The notes beneath the pieces are model-generated. The model was given only the letters and a program-made list of their open reading frames with translations. It did no database searches and was not told the DNA's origin. Below, one piece after another: positions 1-9,739 of a stretch of 46,157 bases of DNA. Origin of the DNA: Candidatus Pseudobutyricicoccus lothianensis (GTDB lineage Bacteria; Bacillota; Clostridia; Oscillospirales; Butyricicoccaceae). Numbering within the stretch: the first letter of the stretch is position 1; each line of letters starts with the position of its first letter. The stretch lies in contig CAJFRA010000018.1 in NCBI GenBank assembly GCA_904419295.1, positions 1-46,157 on the forward strand. The letters are read 5' to 3'. The position numbers and the translations under genes were made by a program.

Positions 1-474
1 TGTCGTTTCTATAACATTCGATTCATATATCCCCAAATTACAAAATTGCTCCCACATTGTTTCTACTAATTCAACATTTGTTTTTCTGTCTAATTTTGAG
101 CGTTCCACAGCTCGTTTCATAGTTTCTTCTTTACTGGCTCTTAAAACAATATAGTGTACTTCATAATCTTCTCGAACAAGGGCTCTCCATGCTTCCAAAA
201 ACCACGGCCCGATAATTCCATCTACAATTACATCATATCCGCCACGAGCATATCTCTTTGCAGCTTCTAAAAAGGCTTCAATGACAACTAAATTTTATTC
301 GTTGGACTCTGGTAAATGTGGTGATATTGCGCCTTTGCTTAAATAATGAAAAAAGTCGTCTGTATGCATATGCACTGATTTATCCATGTCTGATTCTTTT
401 GCGACAATCGACGCAATTGTTGTCTTTCCTGTCCCCGGCGAACCTGTAATCACAATAATTCTTCCTTGATTCAT
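1..474 (-). pseudogene. P-loop (AAA/zeta-toxin-like) kinase gene interrupted by a stop codon; runs off the left edge
   Basis: Read leftward from ATG at 474, the first 59 codons give a nucleotide-kinase-like N-terminus with a Walker A loop (GSPGTGKTT, residues 11-19) and a conserved HTDDFF acidic patch. Codon 60 is TAA (295-297). The same frame then continues without a stop to the window edge and still reads as a sensible P-loop kinase (IVDGIIGPWFLE, then a LRASKEE segment). A single C-to-T change of a CAA glutamine codon would explain the stop. The family phosphorylates small molecules or acts as resistance kinases; the substrate cannot be told. The stretch is much richer in A+T than the rest of the window, which suggests acquisition by transfer. 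The 3' end lies outside the window. Confidence 0.75.
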
Positions 475-502
475 CTACATTCTCCCTAGCAATTCAGATT
501 TA

Positions 503-939
503 TCACTCTGTTCCTCCCTGCTCAATCATCTTTTTCGCCAACTGTTGGAACAGGACGGCAGTTTCTTTATCCATCGGCGCAAGCTGTCCGATCTGTCCGG
601 CAACCATCGCCGCTACATCGTCAATGGAAAGCGGGTTTTGCTTCTGTTCCGCCAGTGCGTCCCGCATGGCTTGGAACATCGCAGCGGTCACAGCTTCTCC
701 CGGCTGTTCCCCGTTGTCCATGTCTTTCTTGATATCTGCAGGATAGTGAGGAACACATTTTTGATTTTCTCAATCTCAGCTTCATGTTCCCCCGGCTTCT
801 GAGCGTTCATAAACTGTATATCCTGCCTTGCCTCCACCCGGCATTTCGGAAAAAAGCAAACCCGAAGATCGCCACCCTGCAAGTGGAGCTTGCCCATGTG
901 GACGGCGAGATTCATAAGCTGGTAGACAGTGTAAACTGT
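503..939 (-). pseudogene. Frameshifted remnant of an unrecognised gene
   Basis: The downstream part, from ATG at 721 to the stop at 503, encodes 72 residues rich in Ala, Gln and Met (it contains QIGQLAPMDKETAV and ends KKMIEQGGTE). It would pass as a small hypothetical gene. However, the frame just upstream, from about 939 to 745, reads like the N-terminal half of the same protein (LMNLAVHMGKLHLQGGDL, later HEAEIEKIKNVFLTIL). It joins smoothly to ADIKKDMDNGE of the other frame if one base is removed near 739-746. I read this as one gene carrying a +1 frameshift. I do not recognise the family, and the true 5' end is unclear. It lies beside the broken kinase gene, so this corner of the window looks like decayed accessory DNA. 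Confidence 0.4.
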
Positions 940-997
940 ACTTTGCCTGACTAAAAAACGGCACAGTAGTCCCTGCTCGTCGCTCCATGTCCGCTTT

Positions 998-1561
998 CTA
1001 TTGAGCGCCTTGGGGTGCCGGTTCCATCCCATCTGTCCGCCGCGGCACATAGCGCAGCAGGACCATCCCGTTTTCTGTGCGGCATTCCGTCAGGTCCAGC
1101 AGTGCAGTTGGCCGGCCCGGCCCAAAGAGGGGGACGCCTTCCCCCAGCAAGACCGGGCAAACGGTCAGGGCGTATTCGTCGATGAGCCCCTGCTCCATCA
1201 GCTGCCCGGCCAGAGATGCGCCGCCGCAGATCCAAACATCCCCCTGCACCCGTTCTTTCCAAGCTGGCAGCCATTGTTCCGGCGGCCCAGATACTGTTTC
1301 CACCCCAGGGTCTTGCAAGGGCCGGTGGGTGCAGACCAAACAAGGTACCCCATCATAGGGCCACGCCCCTGGCGACAGCTCTTCTTTCACTTGCCGGTAG
1401 GTGTTGTACCCCATGACCACCAAACCCACCCGGCTGTAAAAATCCTGGTAGCCATAGTCGCTGCCGCTGGGCCGCTGGCCTTCCAGCCAGCCCACGCCGC
1501 CTTGCCGGTCTGCCAAATATCCATCCAGGCTGATGCCCAGGTATAAAACGGTCTTTCCCAT
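998..1561 (-). CDS. Dihydrofolate reductase family protein (RibD C-terminal-like domain)
   Basis: A 187-residue protein beginning MGKTVLYLGISLDGYLAD, the hallmark N-terminus of the YyaP/RibD-C family, with VVMGYNTYRQV in the middle and WICGGASLAGQLMEQGLIDE near the C-terminus (the GG-loop that binds the NADPH phosphates). Members have the dihydrofolate-reductase fold and are probably NAD(P)H-dependent reductases; the substrate is not known. The chosen ATG at 1561 has AGGAGG six bases upstream, which is better placed than the upstream start at 1582. It lies just downstream of the ftsH terminator on the same strand and is probably a separate unit. Confidence 0.85.
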   Translation of the reverse strand: MGKTVLYLGISLDGYLADRQGGVGWLEGQRPSGSDYGYQDFYSRVGLVVMGYNTYRQVKEELSPGAWPYDGVPCLVCTHRPLQDPGVETVSGPPEQWLPAWKERVQGDVWICGGASLAGQLMEQGLIDEYALTVCPVLLGEGVPLFGPGRPTALLDLTECRTENGMVLLRYVPRRTDGMEPAPQGAQ

Positions 1562-1581
1562 CCATTGCCTCCTTTTATGCA

Positions 1582-1617
1582 AAACACCCCTGTGCTGCCA
1601 AACAGCCAGGGGTGTTT
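1582..1617 (-). terminator. Rho-independent terminator after ftsH
   Basis: Eleven-base arms AAACACCCCTG (1582-1592) and CAGGGGTGTTT (1607-1617) pair perfectly. On the minus strand the hairpin starts 16 bases after the ftsH stop and ends in TTTT. It probably closes the gdpP-to-ftsH operon. Confidence 0.7.
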
Positions 1618-1632
1618 CGGCCCAACGGGCCG

Positions 1633-3609
1633 CTATGGTTCTTCGTGTGTGCTCGGTTCTTCAGGCGGTGTCTGCTGCCGTTTTCCTTCCGGCGTCAATT
1701 CACCGCTGTTTTCCGGCTGTTCCGCCGCAACCGGGTGGGTGGGCTCGTTGTAATTCTTCTCCACCACATGTTCCGGTGCATCGGGCTCTTGGCCATTGAA
1801 CACTTGTTCAAAGGCTTCGCCGCTCATAGTCTCATATTCCATCAGGTAATCGGCTACCCGGTCCAAGATCTCCCGGTGTTCTTTCAGCATCTGCTCACAG
1901 CGCTGATAGGCCTTGTCGATGATGGCTTTCACTTCTTCGTCGATCTCAGCCGCCACTTCCTCCGAATAGTTTTTCGAAGCGGCGAAGTCCCTGCCCAGGA
2001 ACACTTCGTCGTGGCTGCTGCCATAGGTGATGGGGCCCAGCTTATCGCTCATGCCGTAGCGGGTCACCATGTGGCGGGCGATTTCAGAAGCCCGCTCGAT
2101 GTCGTTGGAAGCGCCGGTGGAAATATCGTCCAGCACCAGCTTTTCCGCCACGCGGCCGCCCAGCAAAGTCACCAGCTCATCCTGCATCTCGCTCTTGGAG
2201 GAATAGTATTTGTCCTCTTTTGGCAAGCTGAGGGTAAATCCGCCGGCCCGGCCACGGGGCACGATGGAGATCTGGTGCACCGGGTCTTGGGTTGGCATCA
2301 GGCGGGTGACCACCGCATGGCCCGCTTCGTGATAGGCGGTGAGCTTCCGCTCTTTTTCCGAGATCACCCGGCTCTTCTTTTCATTGCCCATGATGACTTT
2401 CAAAAAGGCGTCGTCGATCTCCCGGTTGCCGATTTTTGTTTTGGAACGGCGTGCCGCCAGCAGCGCCGCCTCGTTCAACAGGTTCTCCAGGTCGGCGCCG
2501 GTGAAGCCCGCTGTCGTTTTGGCGATGGCGTCAAAGTTTACGTCGTCTTCAAAGGGTTTCTTTTTGGAATGGACTTGCATGATCGCCTTGCGCCCTTTGA
2601 CATCGGGCACACCAATGTAGATCTGCCGGTCGAAACGGCCGGGCCGCAGCAATGCACTGTCCAAAATATCCGGCCGGTTGGTGGCGGCGATGATGATGAC
2701 CCCTTCATTGGCGCCAAAACCATCCATTTCCACCAGCAGCTGGTTCAACGTCTGCTCCCGTTCATCGTGACCGCCGCCCAGGCCCGCGCCGCGCTGGCGG
2801 CCCACTGCATCGATCTCATCGATGAAGACGATGGCCGGCGCGTGCTTTTTCGCCTGCTCAAACAGGTCGCGCACACGGGAGGCGCCCACGCCCACATACA
2901 GCTCCACAAAATCCGAACCGGAGATGGAAAAGAAGGGCACGCCGGCTTCACCGGCCACTGCCTTGGCGATCAGGGTCTTGCCGGTACCCGGAGGGCCCAC
3001 CAGCAGCACGCCCTTGGGAATGCGGGCGCCCAGCTGCAGGAATTTCTTCGGCGCTTTTAAAAACTCCACCACTTCCTGCAGATCGCTCTTTTCTTCATCG
3101 GCCCCAGCCACATCGGCAAAAGTGACTTTTTTGTTGTCATCGGTGGCCAATTTGGCCCGGGATTTGCCAAAGCTCATGGCGCTTTTGGCGCCGCCGTCCT
3201 GCTTGTTCATCATATAATACCAGAACAAGCCGAACAGCACGATGATGATCAGATAGGGCAAGAAAGCCGTCCACCAAGGCATACTGGCCTGCTCCACGAA
3301 ATCCTGGGTCAATGTGCCGGCTTCTCTCTGTTCTTTGATGGTCTCCCCCACATCGGCGTAGAAGATCTCCACCGAAGGCAGCTGATAGGTGAACTGGCTG
3401 CCATTTTTCAGGGTCATCGTCAACTTGTTCTCGTCGATCACAAAGTCGGTGACCTGCCCAGCCTCAAAGGCATTGGTCACATCTGAATAGGTAATCCTGG
3501 ATTCCTGTTGGGGCTCCATCAAAATGCCGATGACGCCCACCAGCACCACCAACAGGAGAAGATAGAGACCGACGCCCCTCATTTTTCCTCTGTTCAATGA
3601 ATTGCTCAC
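1633..3609 (-). CDS. ftsH: ATP-dependent zinc metalloprotease FtsH
   Basis: A 658-residue membrane AAA+ protease that degrades misfolded membrane proteins and short-lived regulators. The two N-terminal membrane helices (about 12-31 and 113-133) flank the extracytoplasmic domain. The AAA module has Walker A GPPGTGKT (205-212), Walker [10 protein letters not shown] and the SRH segment [18 protein letters not shown]; the zinc-protease motif HEAGH is at 427-431. The C-terminal tail is Pro/Glu-rich and probably disordered. A GTG at 3609 gives the listed start. An ATG at 3582 (MRGVGLY) with GAGG a few bases upstream is an alternative and would lose nine residues. It follows hpt by 21 bases, the usual Firmicute tilS-hpt-ftsH order. 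Confidence 0.97.
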   Translation of the reverse strand: MSNSLNRGKMRGVGLYLLLLVVLVGVIGILMEPQQESRITYSDVTNAFEAGQVTDFVIDENKLTMTLKNGSQFTYQLPSVEIFYADVGETIKEQREAGTLTQDFVEQASMPWWTAFLPYLIIIVLFGLFWYYMMNKQDGGAKSAMSFGKSRAKLATDDNKKVTFADVAGADEEKSDLQEVVEFLKAPKKFLQLGARIPKGVLLVGPPGTGKTLIAKAVAGEAGVPFFSISGSDFVELYVGVGASRVRDLFEQAKKHAPAIVFIDEIDAVGRQRGAGLGGGHDEREQTLNQLLVEMDGFGANEGVIIIAATNRPDILDSALLRPGRFDRQIYIGVPDVKGRKAIMQVHSKKKPFEDDVNFDAIAKTTAGFTGADLENLLNEAALLAARRSKTKIGNREIDDAFLKVIMGNEKKSRVISEKERKLTAYHEAGHAVVTRLMPTQDPVHQISIVPRGRAGGFTLSLPKEDKYYSSKSEMQDELVTLLGGRVAEKLVLDDISTGASNDIERASEIARHMVTRYGMSDKLGPITYGSSHDEVFLGRDFAASKNYSEEVAAEIDEEVKAIIDKAYQRCEQMLKEHREILDRVADYLMEYETMSGEAFEQVFNGQEPDAPEHVVEKNYNEPTHPVAAEQPENSGELTPEGKRQQTPPEEPSTHEEP

Positions 3610-3630
3610 ACCTTTCGCGATGCTCTTCTT

Positions 3631-4176
3631 TTACTTTTGATACATCGACCGTTTTAATATACAAACATCCGGTAAATTCCTGTATTTTTCCCCGTAATCC
3701 AGCCCATAGCCCACCAAAAAGGCGTCTGGCACTTGAAAACCGCAGTAGTCCACATCCACCTGGGCGCGGCGGCGGGCTGGTTTGTCCAGCAGCGTGACCA
3801 GGCGCAAAGAGGCTGGCTGCCTTTGGCGCAGCAGCTGGATCAGATAATGCAGCGTGATGCCGCTGTCTAAAACATCTTCCACTAATATAACATGCTTGTT
3901 CTGGATAATTGTGTCTAAATCTTTAATTATTCGCACGCGGCCGGAGCTTTCTGTTCCAGCCCCATAGCTGGATACGGCCATAAAGTCCATGGAACAGGGG
4001 ATGGTGATGGCCCGGCACAGATCGGCCATAAAGATGAACGCGCCCTTGAGCACACTGACCAGCACCGGCTCTTTGCCCGCATAATCCTGGGAGATCTGCA
4101 CCCCCAATTCTTCTACTTTTTCTCTGATCTGCTGTTGGGACAGCAGCACCTGCTCCATATCATCGTACAATCCCAT
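3631..4176 (-). CDS. hpt: Hypoxanthine phosphoribosyltransferase
   Basis: A 181-residue purine-salvage enzyme that converts hypoxanthine or guanine plus PRPP to IMP or GMP. Family marks are PVLVSVLKGAFIFMADL near residue 40, the PRPP-binding motif VILVEDVLDSGITL, and VGYGLDYGEKYRNLPD near the C-terminus. The 5' end overlaps the end of tilS by 17 bases, so the two are translationally coupled. A second in-frame ATG six codons on (MEQVLL) could also be used. Confidence 0.96.
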   Translation of the reverse strand: MGLYDDMEQVLLSQQQIREKVEELGVQISQDYAGKEPVLVSVLKGAFIFMADLCRAITIPCSMDFMAVSSYGAGTESSGRVRIIKDLDTIIQNKHVILVEDVLDSGITLHYLIQLLRQRQPASLRLVTLLDKPARRRAQVDVDYCGFQVPDAFLVGYGLDYGEKYRNLPDVCILKRSMYQK

Positions 4177-5488
4177 CGTCTCGCTCCCTCACGACCAATT
4201 CCCACTGTCTGCCCTGGGCTCCATCCCGCAGCAGGCCGCCCCGGCAGACCAACAAGACGCCAGCTTCGTCGCACACCAACGGAATGCCTGCCCGCTCTGT
4301 CTGGGGGATCTTTTGGTCGATCATCCATTTTTTTATGTTACGGTGATGCCCGTGCCACAGAATGGTATCTCCCGGCTGCCGGGCCCGGACCACTAACTGC
4401 CCCGCTGGCGGGGCCAGATGGTACCCTCGCTCTTCCCCCGGCCGGCCATTTGGCTGGAGGAGCAGCTGGTACCGGCCAAATTCCACCGTCTTTCCAGGCT
4501 CCAGCACCTTTGGCTCCGGCGGCGTTTGCTGCTGCCTTTGTTGCCAGGCCAGTTTTCCATACTGCCGCTGTACCACGATGTTGTCCGGCAGATCCACCCG
4601 GGCCGAAGGCCCTGCCATACACAGGTCCAAAACCGCTTGGCGTTGCTGCCGGGTAAGAACCGCTGTACCGCCCGCCTGTTCATAAGCCAGCTGCACCACC
4701 CGCCCGGCTACCGCCGGATGGGCGCTTTGCAGCGCGTCGACCGTCATTGCCGCGCCCTGCCGGTGCTGCTGCCAAAAAGCTTGGGCCGCCTGCTCCAAAA
4801 AATCCAGATCCTGCCTGACCCCTGCCGCCAATGCAGCAATGTGGCGGGGCGCCTGGCCGTTGATCTGCTCCAGCAAGGGCAGCACTTTGTGCCGCACCCG
4901 GTTCCTGGCATAACCATCCCATTGGTTGCTTGGGTCCTCTGCATAGGGTATGTGGTTTTCTGCCAGATATTTTTCAATTTGTCCCCGGGTCACCAGCAGC
5001 AACGGCCGGATAAAGGGCCCCCGCACCGGCGGGATCCCTGCCAGCCCCCGCAGCCCTGTGCCGCGGCACATCTGCAGCAGCACAGTCTCCGCGTTGTCTT
5101 CCATGTGGTGGGCGGTGGCGATCTTGCCGCAGCCCCGCTGGGCCGCACACCGGGACAGGAACCCATAGCGCAGTGCTCTGGCCCCTTCTTCCAATCCGCA
5201 GCCCTGTTGCCGGCAGTAGGCCCGGGTATCCCCTTCTTCCACGGTCAGAGGGATGTCCCTGCTCTGGCAAAACGCTTCCACCAGCGCCCGTTCCCTGGGC
5301 CCATCCGCTGGCCGGAGACCATGGATAAAATGGGCCGCTTCCACCTGGATGCCCAAGCGCTCCCTTTGGCTGTGCAGCCAATGGGTCATGGCCATGGAAT
5401 CCGCCCCGCCGGACAGGGCGCACAGCACCCGGTCGCCAGGCTCTACCATCTGATACCCTTGCAGGGCACGTTCGATATCACGGTTCAT
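4160..5488 (-). CDS. tilS: tRNA(Ile)-lysidine synthase
   Basis: A 442-residue enzyme that joins lysine to C34 of the CAU-anticodon tRNA-Ile, changing both its amino-acid identity and its codon from AUG to AUA. The N-terminal PP-loop ATPase domain begins MNRDIERALQGY and carries the ATP-binding SGGADSMAM motif. HFIHGLR and ATAHHMEDNAETVLLQ follow, then the substrate-binding and C-terminal TilS domains (VRARQPGDTI). The ATG at 5488 overlaps the last codons of dnaB by 11 bases. The open frame extends further upstream, but that part is the shadow of dnaB. Confidence 0.95.
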   Translation of the reverse strand: MNRDIERALQGYQMVEPGDRVLCALSGGADSMAMTHWLHSQRERLGIQVEAAHFIHGLRPADGPRERALVEAFCQSRDIPLTVEEGDTRAYCRQQGCGLEEGARALRYGFLSRCAAQRGCGKIATAHHMEDNAETVLLQMCRGTGLRGLAGIPPVRGPFIRPLLLVTRGQIEKYLAENHIPYAEDPSNQWDGYARNRVRHKVLPLLEQINGQAPRHIAALAAGVRQDLDFLEQAAQAFWQQHRQGAAMTVDALQSAHPAVAGRVVQLAYEQAGGTAVLTRQQRQAVLDLCMAGPSARVDLPDNIVVQRQYGKLAWQQRQQQTPPEPKVLEPGKTVEFGRYQLLLQPNGRPGEERGYHLAPPAGQLVVRARQPGDTILWHGHHRNIKKWMIDQKIPQTERAGIPLVCDEAGVLLVCRGGLLRDGAQGRQWELVVRERDDGIVR

Positions 5489-6809
5489 AATGGGTGGTAT
5501 CCCGGGCGGAAAACCGGGTGTATTGGCCCAGCCACTGCAATTCGATGGTCCGCACTTCGCCGTGGCGGTTTTTGGCGATGATGCATTCCACCACGTTTTT
5601 CTTTTCGCTGTCTGGGTTGTAGTAGTCGTCCCGGTATAAAAAGATAACGATGTCTGCATCCTGTTCGATGGCGCCGGATTCCCGAAGGTCCGACAGCATC
5701 GGCCGTTTGTTGGGCCGCTGCTCCGGCCCGCGGGAAAGCTGGGACAGGCAGACCACCGGCACGTTCAGCTCTCTTGCCATCACTTTCATGGAGCGGGAGA
5801 TCTCGGAGATCTGCTGCACCCGGTTTTCCGAGCTTTTGGACCCCTGCATCAGCTGGAGGTAATCGATGACCACCAGCCCTAGGCGGCTGCCCAGGCGCCT
5901 GCATTTGGCCTTGATCTCGGAGACCGTGATGGCCGAGCTGTCTTCAATGTAAATATTCGTCTTGGATAAGATGGCCGAAGCGTGGGCGATCTTGTCCCAA
6001 TCGTCGTCGTCCAGCGTGCCCATGCGCAGCTTGTGGCTGTCCACCAGGGCCTCGCTGGAGATCATGCGGGTGGTCAGCTGCATGTCGCTCATCTCCAGCT
6101 GGAAGATCGCCACATCTTTGCCCGATTTCTGGGCCGCGGCCAGCACCAAATTCAAAGCGAAGCTGGTCTTGCCCATGCCGGGCCGGGCCGCGATCAGGAT
6201 CAGGTCCGATTTGTTCAAGCCGCCCAGGGCGTTGTCCAGTTCGGAAAACCCGGTGGGGATGCCGGGCAGCTTGCCCGGATGGGCCGCCAGCTCATCCAGC
6301 TGGTCATACACATCTTTGATGACCGACTTGATGTGGCGCAGACCGCTGATCTCCCGGCCTTGGCGGATGGCGTAGATCTTCTGTTCTGCCAGCTCGGCAA
6401 TGGCCCCGGCGCTCTCCTGTTCGTTCCGCGTCAGCTCAAATATCTCGTTGCACACCTGCTGCAGCTCCCGCAGCATCCGTTTTTCCCGCACGATGCGGGC
6501 GTACTCCACCACGTTGGAGGATGTGGGCGTCACATCGATGAGCTGCAAAAAATAAGACCTATCCGCCTTATCTTTATAGCCCAGCGCCTTCATCTCATCC
6601 AGCACAGTCACCGGGTCGATCTTCTGCCCCGCCGTAAACATGCTGCTGATGGTGTCGAAGATCGCCCGGTTGGTCTCAATGTAAAAATCGTCGGGCTGCA
6701 AAAGCTCGATGACCTTGGGCACACAGGTGGGGTCGAACAATATCGCGCCGATCACCGCCTGCTCCGCCTCCACACTGTGGGGCGTCTGCCTGGCCAAAAG
6801 TTCGTCCAT
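5478..6809 (-). CDS. dnaB: Replicative DNA helicase DnaB
   Basis: A 443-residue hexameric helicase that unwinds DNA at the fork and recruits primase. The N-terminal domain begins MDELLARQTPHSVEAEQAVIG. The RecA-like core has Walker A ARPGMGKTSFALN, Walker B LVVIDYLQLM and the SRGPEQRPNKRPMLSDLRESGAIEQDAD region that carries H3/H4 motifs of the family. No intein is present and the length is normal. AGAGGA precedes the ATG. It lies between rplI and tilS in the standard gdpP-rplI-dnaB order. Confidence 0.97.
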   Translation of the reverse strand: MDELLARQTPHSVEAEQAVIGAILFDPTCVPKVIELLQPDDFYIETNRAIFDTISSMFTAGQKIDPVTVLDEMKALGYKDKADRSYFLQLIDVTPTSSNVVEYARIVREKRMLRELQQVCNEIFELTRNEQESAGAIAELAEQKIYAIRQGREISGLRHIKSVIKDVYDQLDELAAHPGKLPGIPTGFSELDNALGGLNKSDLILIAARPGMGKTSFALNLVLAAAQKSGKDVAIFQLEMSDMQLTTRMISSEALVDSHKLRMGTLDDDDWDKIAHASAILSKTNIYIEDSSAITVSEIKAKCRRLGSRLGLVVIDYLQLMQGSKSSENRVQQISEISRSMKVMARELNVPVVCLSQLSRGPEQRPNKRPMLSDLRESGAIEQDADIVIFLYRDDYYNPDSEKKNVVECIIAKNRHGEVRTIELQWLGQYTRFSARDTTHYEP

Positions 6810-6861
6810 AAAGGTTCCTCTGTATCAATCCAATTTCAAAACCGGCCGGGCCGGCCTTTTC

Positions 6862-7308
6862 TCACTGTTCCTCCACGACCACTCTCAGCGTGCCGGTGAC
6901 TTCGGGGTACAGTTTGACTTTCACTTCATAGGTGCCGAAATTCTTGATGGTCTCTTCCAGCACGATCTTATTCTTCTGCACATCCACCTGGTGCTGCTTT
7001 TTCATCTCTTCGGCGATCTCTTTGGCGGTGACACTGCCAAACAGCTTGCCGCCGCTGCCCGCTTTCGCCTTGATGTGCACCGGCAGATCTTTGAGCTCTT
7101 TGGCCAGCTTTTCCGCCGCTTCTTTTTCCAGCCGCATCCGGCGCTGTGTGGCCTCGTCGGCGATCTTTTTGGCGTTGAGCACATCGGCCGTAGCCGGCGC
7201 AGCCAATTTGCGGGGCATCAAAAAGTTCCGGGCATAGCCGTCGCTGGCCTCGATGATCTCGCCCTTTTTCCCCTGCCCTTTCACATCCTGCAACAGTATC
7301 AGTTTCAT
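6862..7308 (-). CDS. rplI: 50S ribosomal protein L9
   Basis: A 148-residue protein beginning [18 protein letters not shown] and including [14 protein letters not shown], the L9 signature. A long charged helix links the N-domain to the C-terminal domain. It binds 23S rRNA near the L1 stalk. AGGAG lies before the ATG, and the gene sits between gdpP and dnaB. Confidence 0.97.
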   Translation of the reverse strand: MKLILLQDVKGQGKKGEIIEASDGYARNFLMPRKLAAPATADVLNAKKIADEATQRRMRLEKEAAEKLAKELKDLPVHIKAKAGSGGKLFGSVTAKEIAEEMKKQHQVDVQKNKIVLEETIKNFGTYEVKVKLYPEVTGTLRVVVEEQ

Positions 7309-7396
7309 GTTTTACTCACTCCTATTTCTCCGCGCGGACGATCTGCTGGTATGAGCTGCGGCGCGCGGACCGCCTGCCCTGCAAAGGGAATTGTTG

Positions 7397-9427
7397 TTAT
7401 CCTGCATTGTTGTTTTGGCCATCTGCCTCGCTGTGGTCGGCCGCCAAGTATTGCTCAATGGCCTCCCGCAGCTTCCGGGCCACATCTTCCACATTGGCGT
7501 TGGCGAACTGGGCGCCGGCCATGGTCAGGCTGCCGCCTCCCCCCAATTTTTCCAGCACCACTTGCACGTTCATCTTGCCATAGGAGCGGGCGGAAATGGC
7601 CACATCTTTGTCGTGCTCTTTGAAGACCACGAAAGAAGCCTTGATGTCGTTGATATTGATCAGCTCATCCGCCGCCTGAGAGGCCACGGCCCGCTCGGTA
7701 TTTTCATTGAACACAGAGATGGAAACACCGGGGAACGTCTGCTCCGCGTTGCTGATGATCTGGTATTTTTTGATATAGGAATCGAAGTTGTTGTTAAAGA
7801 GCTTGCGCACTTCCACCGTGTCGGCGCCGCACTGCTTCAAATAGGCGGCGGCCTCAAAGGTGCGCACGCCTGTTTTGACGGTAAAGCTCTTGGTATCCAA
7901 GAAGATGCCGGCCAACAGGGCTTCCGCCTCCTCTTTGCGCAGCTCCTGGGAGCTGGAGAGGATGTATTGCAGCAGCTCTGTCACCAGTTCACTGGCCGAA
8001 CTGGCATAGGGTTCGTGCAGGCTGATGACATAGTTTTCGATGTAGCTGGCCGCCCGCCGGTGGTGGTCGATCACCGCCACCCGCTGGATGGTCTGCAGCA
8101 CTTCTGGGTAATCCACAAAGTCCGGCCGGTTGGTATCCACCACGATCAGCAGCGAATTGGAATCCGCGATGAAAATGGCGTCATCCGGGTTGATAAACGA
8201 TTCTTTGTATTCTTCCAGCGCCGCCAGCTTGTTGATCAGTTCCTTGGCCGATGTGCGCTCTTGGTTGACGATGAAATAGGGCTTTTTGCCACACTTGCGC
8301 ACCGCGGCGCAAATGCCGGCCGCAGCGCCCACTGCGTCCAAGTCAGAGAGCTGGTGGCCCATGACAAAGACATAGGAAGAATCTTTGATATACTGTTTGA
8401 GGGAATTGGCCACCACGCGGGATTTGACTTTGGTCCGCTTTTCCACTTCTTTGGCGTGGCCGCCATAGAATTCAAAGGCATATTTCGACTTGATGACCAC
8501 CTGGTCGCCGCCTCGGGCCAGCGCGGTATCCGCTGCCAGGCGGGCATATTGGTACAGCTCGCTCAAGTCGGTATCCCCTTTGCCGATGCCCATGGATATG
8601 GTGGCGCTGATGCCGGCGCTGTTTTTGATCTCCCGCACTTTGTCCAGCAGGTCGAATTTCTTTTCGATGTACTCCACCAGATCTTTCTGCTCCATCAGGA
8701 ACAGGTATTTGTCCCGGTCCAACCGGCGCAGCACACCGTGGACCGGCTCCGCCCAATTGGCGATCTCCTCATCGACCTGGGCCGTCAGTTTGGATTTTTC
8801 CGATTCGGAGGTGTTTTTAATCAGCTCTTCATAGCTGTCCAGCACCAAAATCGCCACCACGGGTCTCGTGCGCTCGTATTTGGTGCGCAGCTGGCTGTAA
8901 TCAGTCACATCCACCCAGTACATGGTCATCAGCAGTGCCCCGGCTGCATCGTTGCCCGAACGCACGATGTTGCCATACACATCGAATTGGCGGCCGTTCA
9001 CAGCCACTTCATAGGGGCACTTGGTCCGCCCCTCCATGATCCAGCGGGTGTCAAAGCCATCCATCACATCGGTGATGTGCATGTTGAACATCCGCTCATG
9101 GGCGCCAGTGATCTCAAAAAAGGAATCGTTGCACCAGACGACCTCGCCGGTATCGATGCGCAAAATGGCTGTGGGCAGCGGAAAATTCATCAGGGAATTC
9201 TTCGATGCATCGTCCACTTGGAACATCAATGTCTCCACCGTACGGCGGATATCGGCGCGGCGCCGCTTGGCCCGAGCGCGGTAATAAATGTAAACAATGG
9301 CCACTAAGAGCAGTTCGCCCAAAGCGACCCACGGTTGAAAGGTGGCCATGACGACCACGAACAACAGCAACAGGACAAATGCCAAGCGCGTGCCGGATTC
9401 CATAATGCGGGCAATCATTTTTTCCAC
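7397..9427 (-). CDS. gdpP: Cyclic-di-AMP phosphodiesterase, GdpP/DHH family
   Basis: About 676 residues. Two N-terminal membrane helices are followed by a PAS-like domain (VVWCNDSFFEITG), a degenerate GGDEF domain (GISATISMGIGKG, no GGDEF catalytic motif) and the DHH-DHHA1 phosphodiesterase. The phosphodiesterase has GHQLSDLDAVGAA, then VIDHHRRA (the DHH motif), with DHHA1 GGGGSLTMAGAQ at the end. The family hydrolyses c-di-AMP to pApA and so affects potassium balance and the cell wall. The GTG at 9427 is preferred because AGAGGGG lies eight bases upstream; the ATG three codons later is too far from it. It is the first gene of the gdpP-rplI-dnaB-tilS-hpt-ftsH run, with a promoter about 80 bases upstream. 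Confidence 0.95.
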   Translation of the reverse strand: MEKMIARIMESGTRLAFVLLLLFVVVMATFQPWVALGELLLVAIVYIYYRARAKRRRADIRRTVETLMFQVDDASKNSLMNFPLPTAILRIDTGEVVWCNDSFFEITGAHERMFNMHITDVMDGFDTRWIMEGRTKCPYEVAVNGRQFDVYGNIVRSGNDAAGALLMTMYWVDVTDYSQLRTKYERTRPVVAILVLDSYEELIKNTSESEKSKLTAQVDEEIANWAEPVHGVLRRLDRDKYLFLMEQKDLVEYIEKKFDLLDKVREIKNSAGISATISMGIGKGDTDLSELYQYARLAADTALARGGDQVVIKSKYAFEFYGGHAKEVEKRTKVKSRVVANSLKQYIKDSSYVFVMGHQLSDLDAVGAAAGICAAVRKCGKKPYFIVNQERTSAKELINKLAALEEYKESFINPDDAIFIADSNSLLIVVDTNRPDFVDYPEVLQTIQRVAVIDHHRRAASYIENYVISLHEPYASSASELVTELLQYILSSSQELRKEEAEALLAGIFLDTKSFTVKTGVRTFEAAAYLKQCGADTVEVRKLFNNNFDSYIKKYQIISNAEQTFPGVSISVFNENTERAVASQAADELININDIKASFVVFKEHDKDVAISARSYGKMNVQVVLEKLGGGGSLTMAGAQFANANVEDVARKLREAIEQYLAADHSEADGQNNNAG

Positions 9428-9501
9428 GCGGCAAACCCCTCTCTTTTCCCTCGGGCCCAAGGCCTGCCGCCTTTTGCCCAAAGGAATACAATAATAAAAT
9501 A

Positions 9502-9530
9502 AGTATAACAAAAAAAGGGCGCTATGGCAA
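9502..9530 (-). promoter_or_regulatory. Sigma-A promoter of the gdpP operon
   Basis: On the minus strand, -35 TTGCCA (9525-9530) and -10 TATACT (9502-9507) are separated by 17 bases. The spacer contains a T7 tract. It stands upstream of the GTG of gdpP in an A+T-rich stretch. Confidence 0.7.
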
Positions 9531-9670
9531 GGAAGTTGTGCTTCCAACCCCTGGATGATTCCAGGTGCCCTCGCTTGTGCCGCTCATCGCTCCCCGCCGC
9601 AGGCAAAGCAGCCGCCGGCGGGCGGGCTCTATCCCCTTCCCTTTGCCGCACCACGCCCGCCTGATAGAAG

Positions 9671-9710
9671 AAAACTGGACCCGAAGTACACCAAAGTACT
9701 CCGGGTCCAG
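9671..9710 (-). terminator. Rho-independent terminator after rplL
   Basis: CTGGACCCG (9675-9683) pairs with CGGGTCCAG (9702-9710), and inner AGTAC pairs with GTACT. On the minus strand the hairpin is followed by TTTTCTTC. It starts 29 bases after the rplL stop. The rest of 9428-9739 holds only the gdpP promoter and no other gene. Confidence 0.85.
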
Positions 9711-9739
9711 CTGTGGTCTCGGTTTGGAAAACAAAAAGC

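Noticed and set aside
1612-3060. Plus-strand open frame of 482 codons opposite ftsH
   Set aside because: Antisense shadow of ftsH with no motif or start signal.
7391-9307. Plus-strand open frame of 638 codons opposite gdpP
   Set aside because: It is antisense to a gene with clear PAS and DHH motifs; it is rich in His, Val and Gly as expected from a shadow frame in GC-rich DNA and shows no domain.
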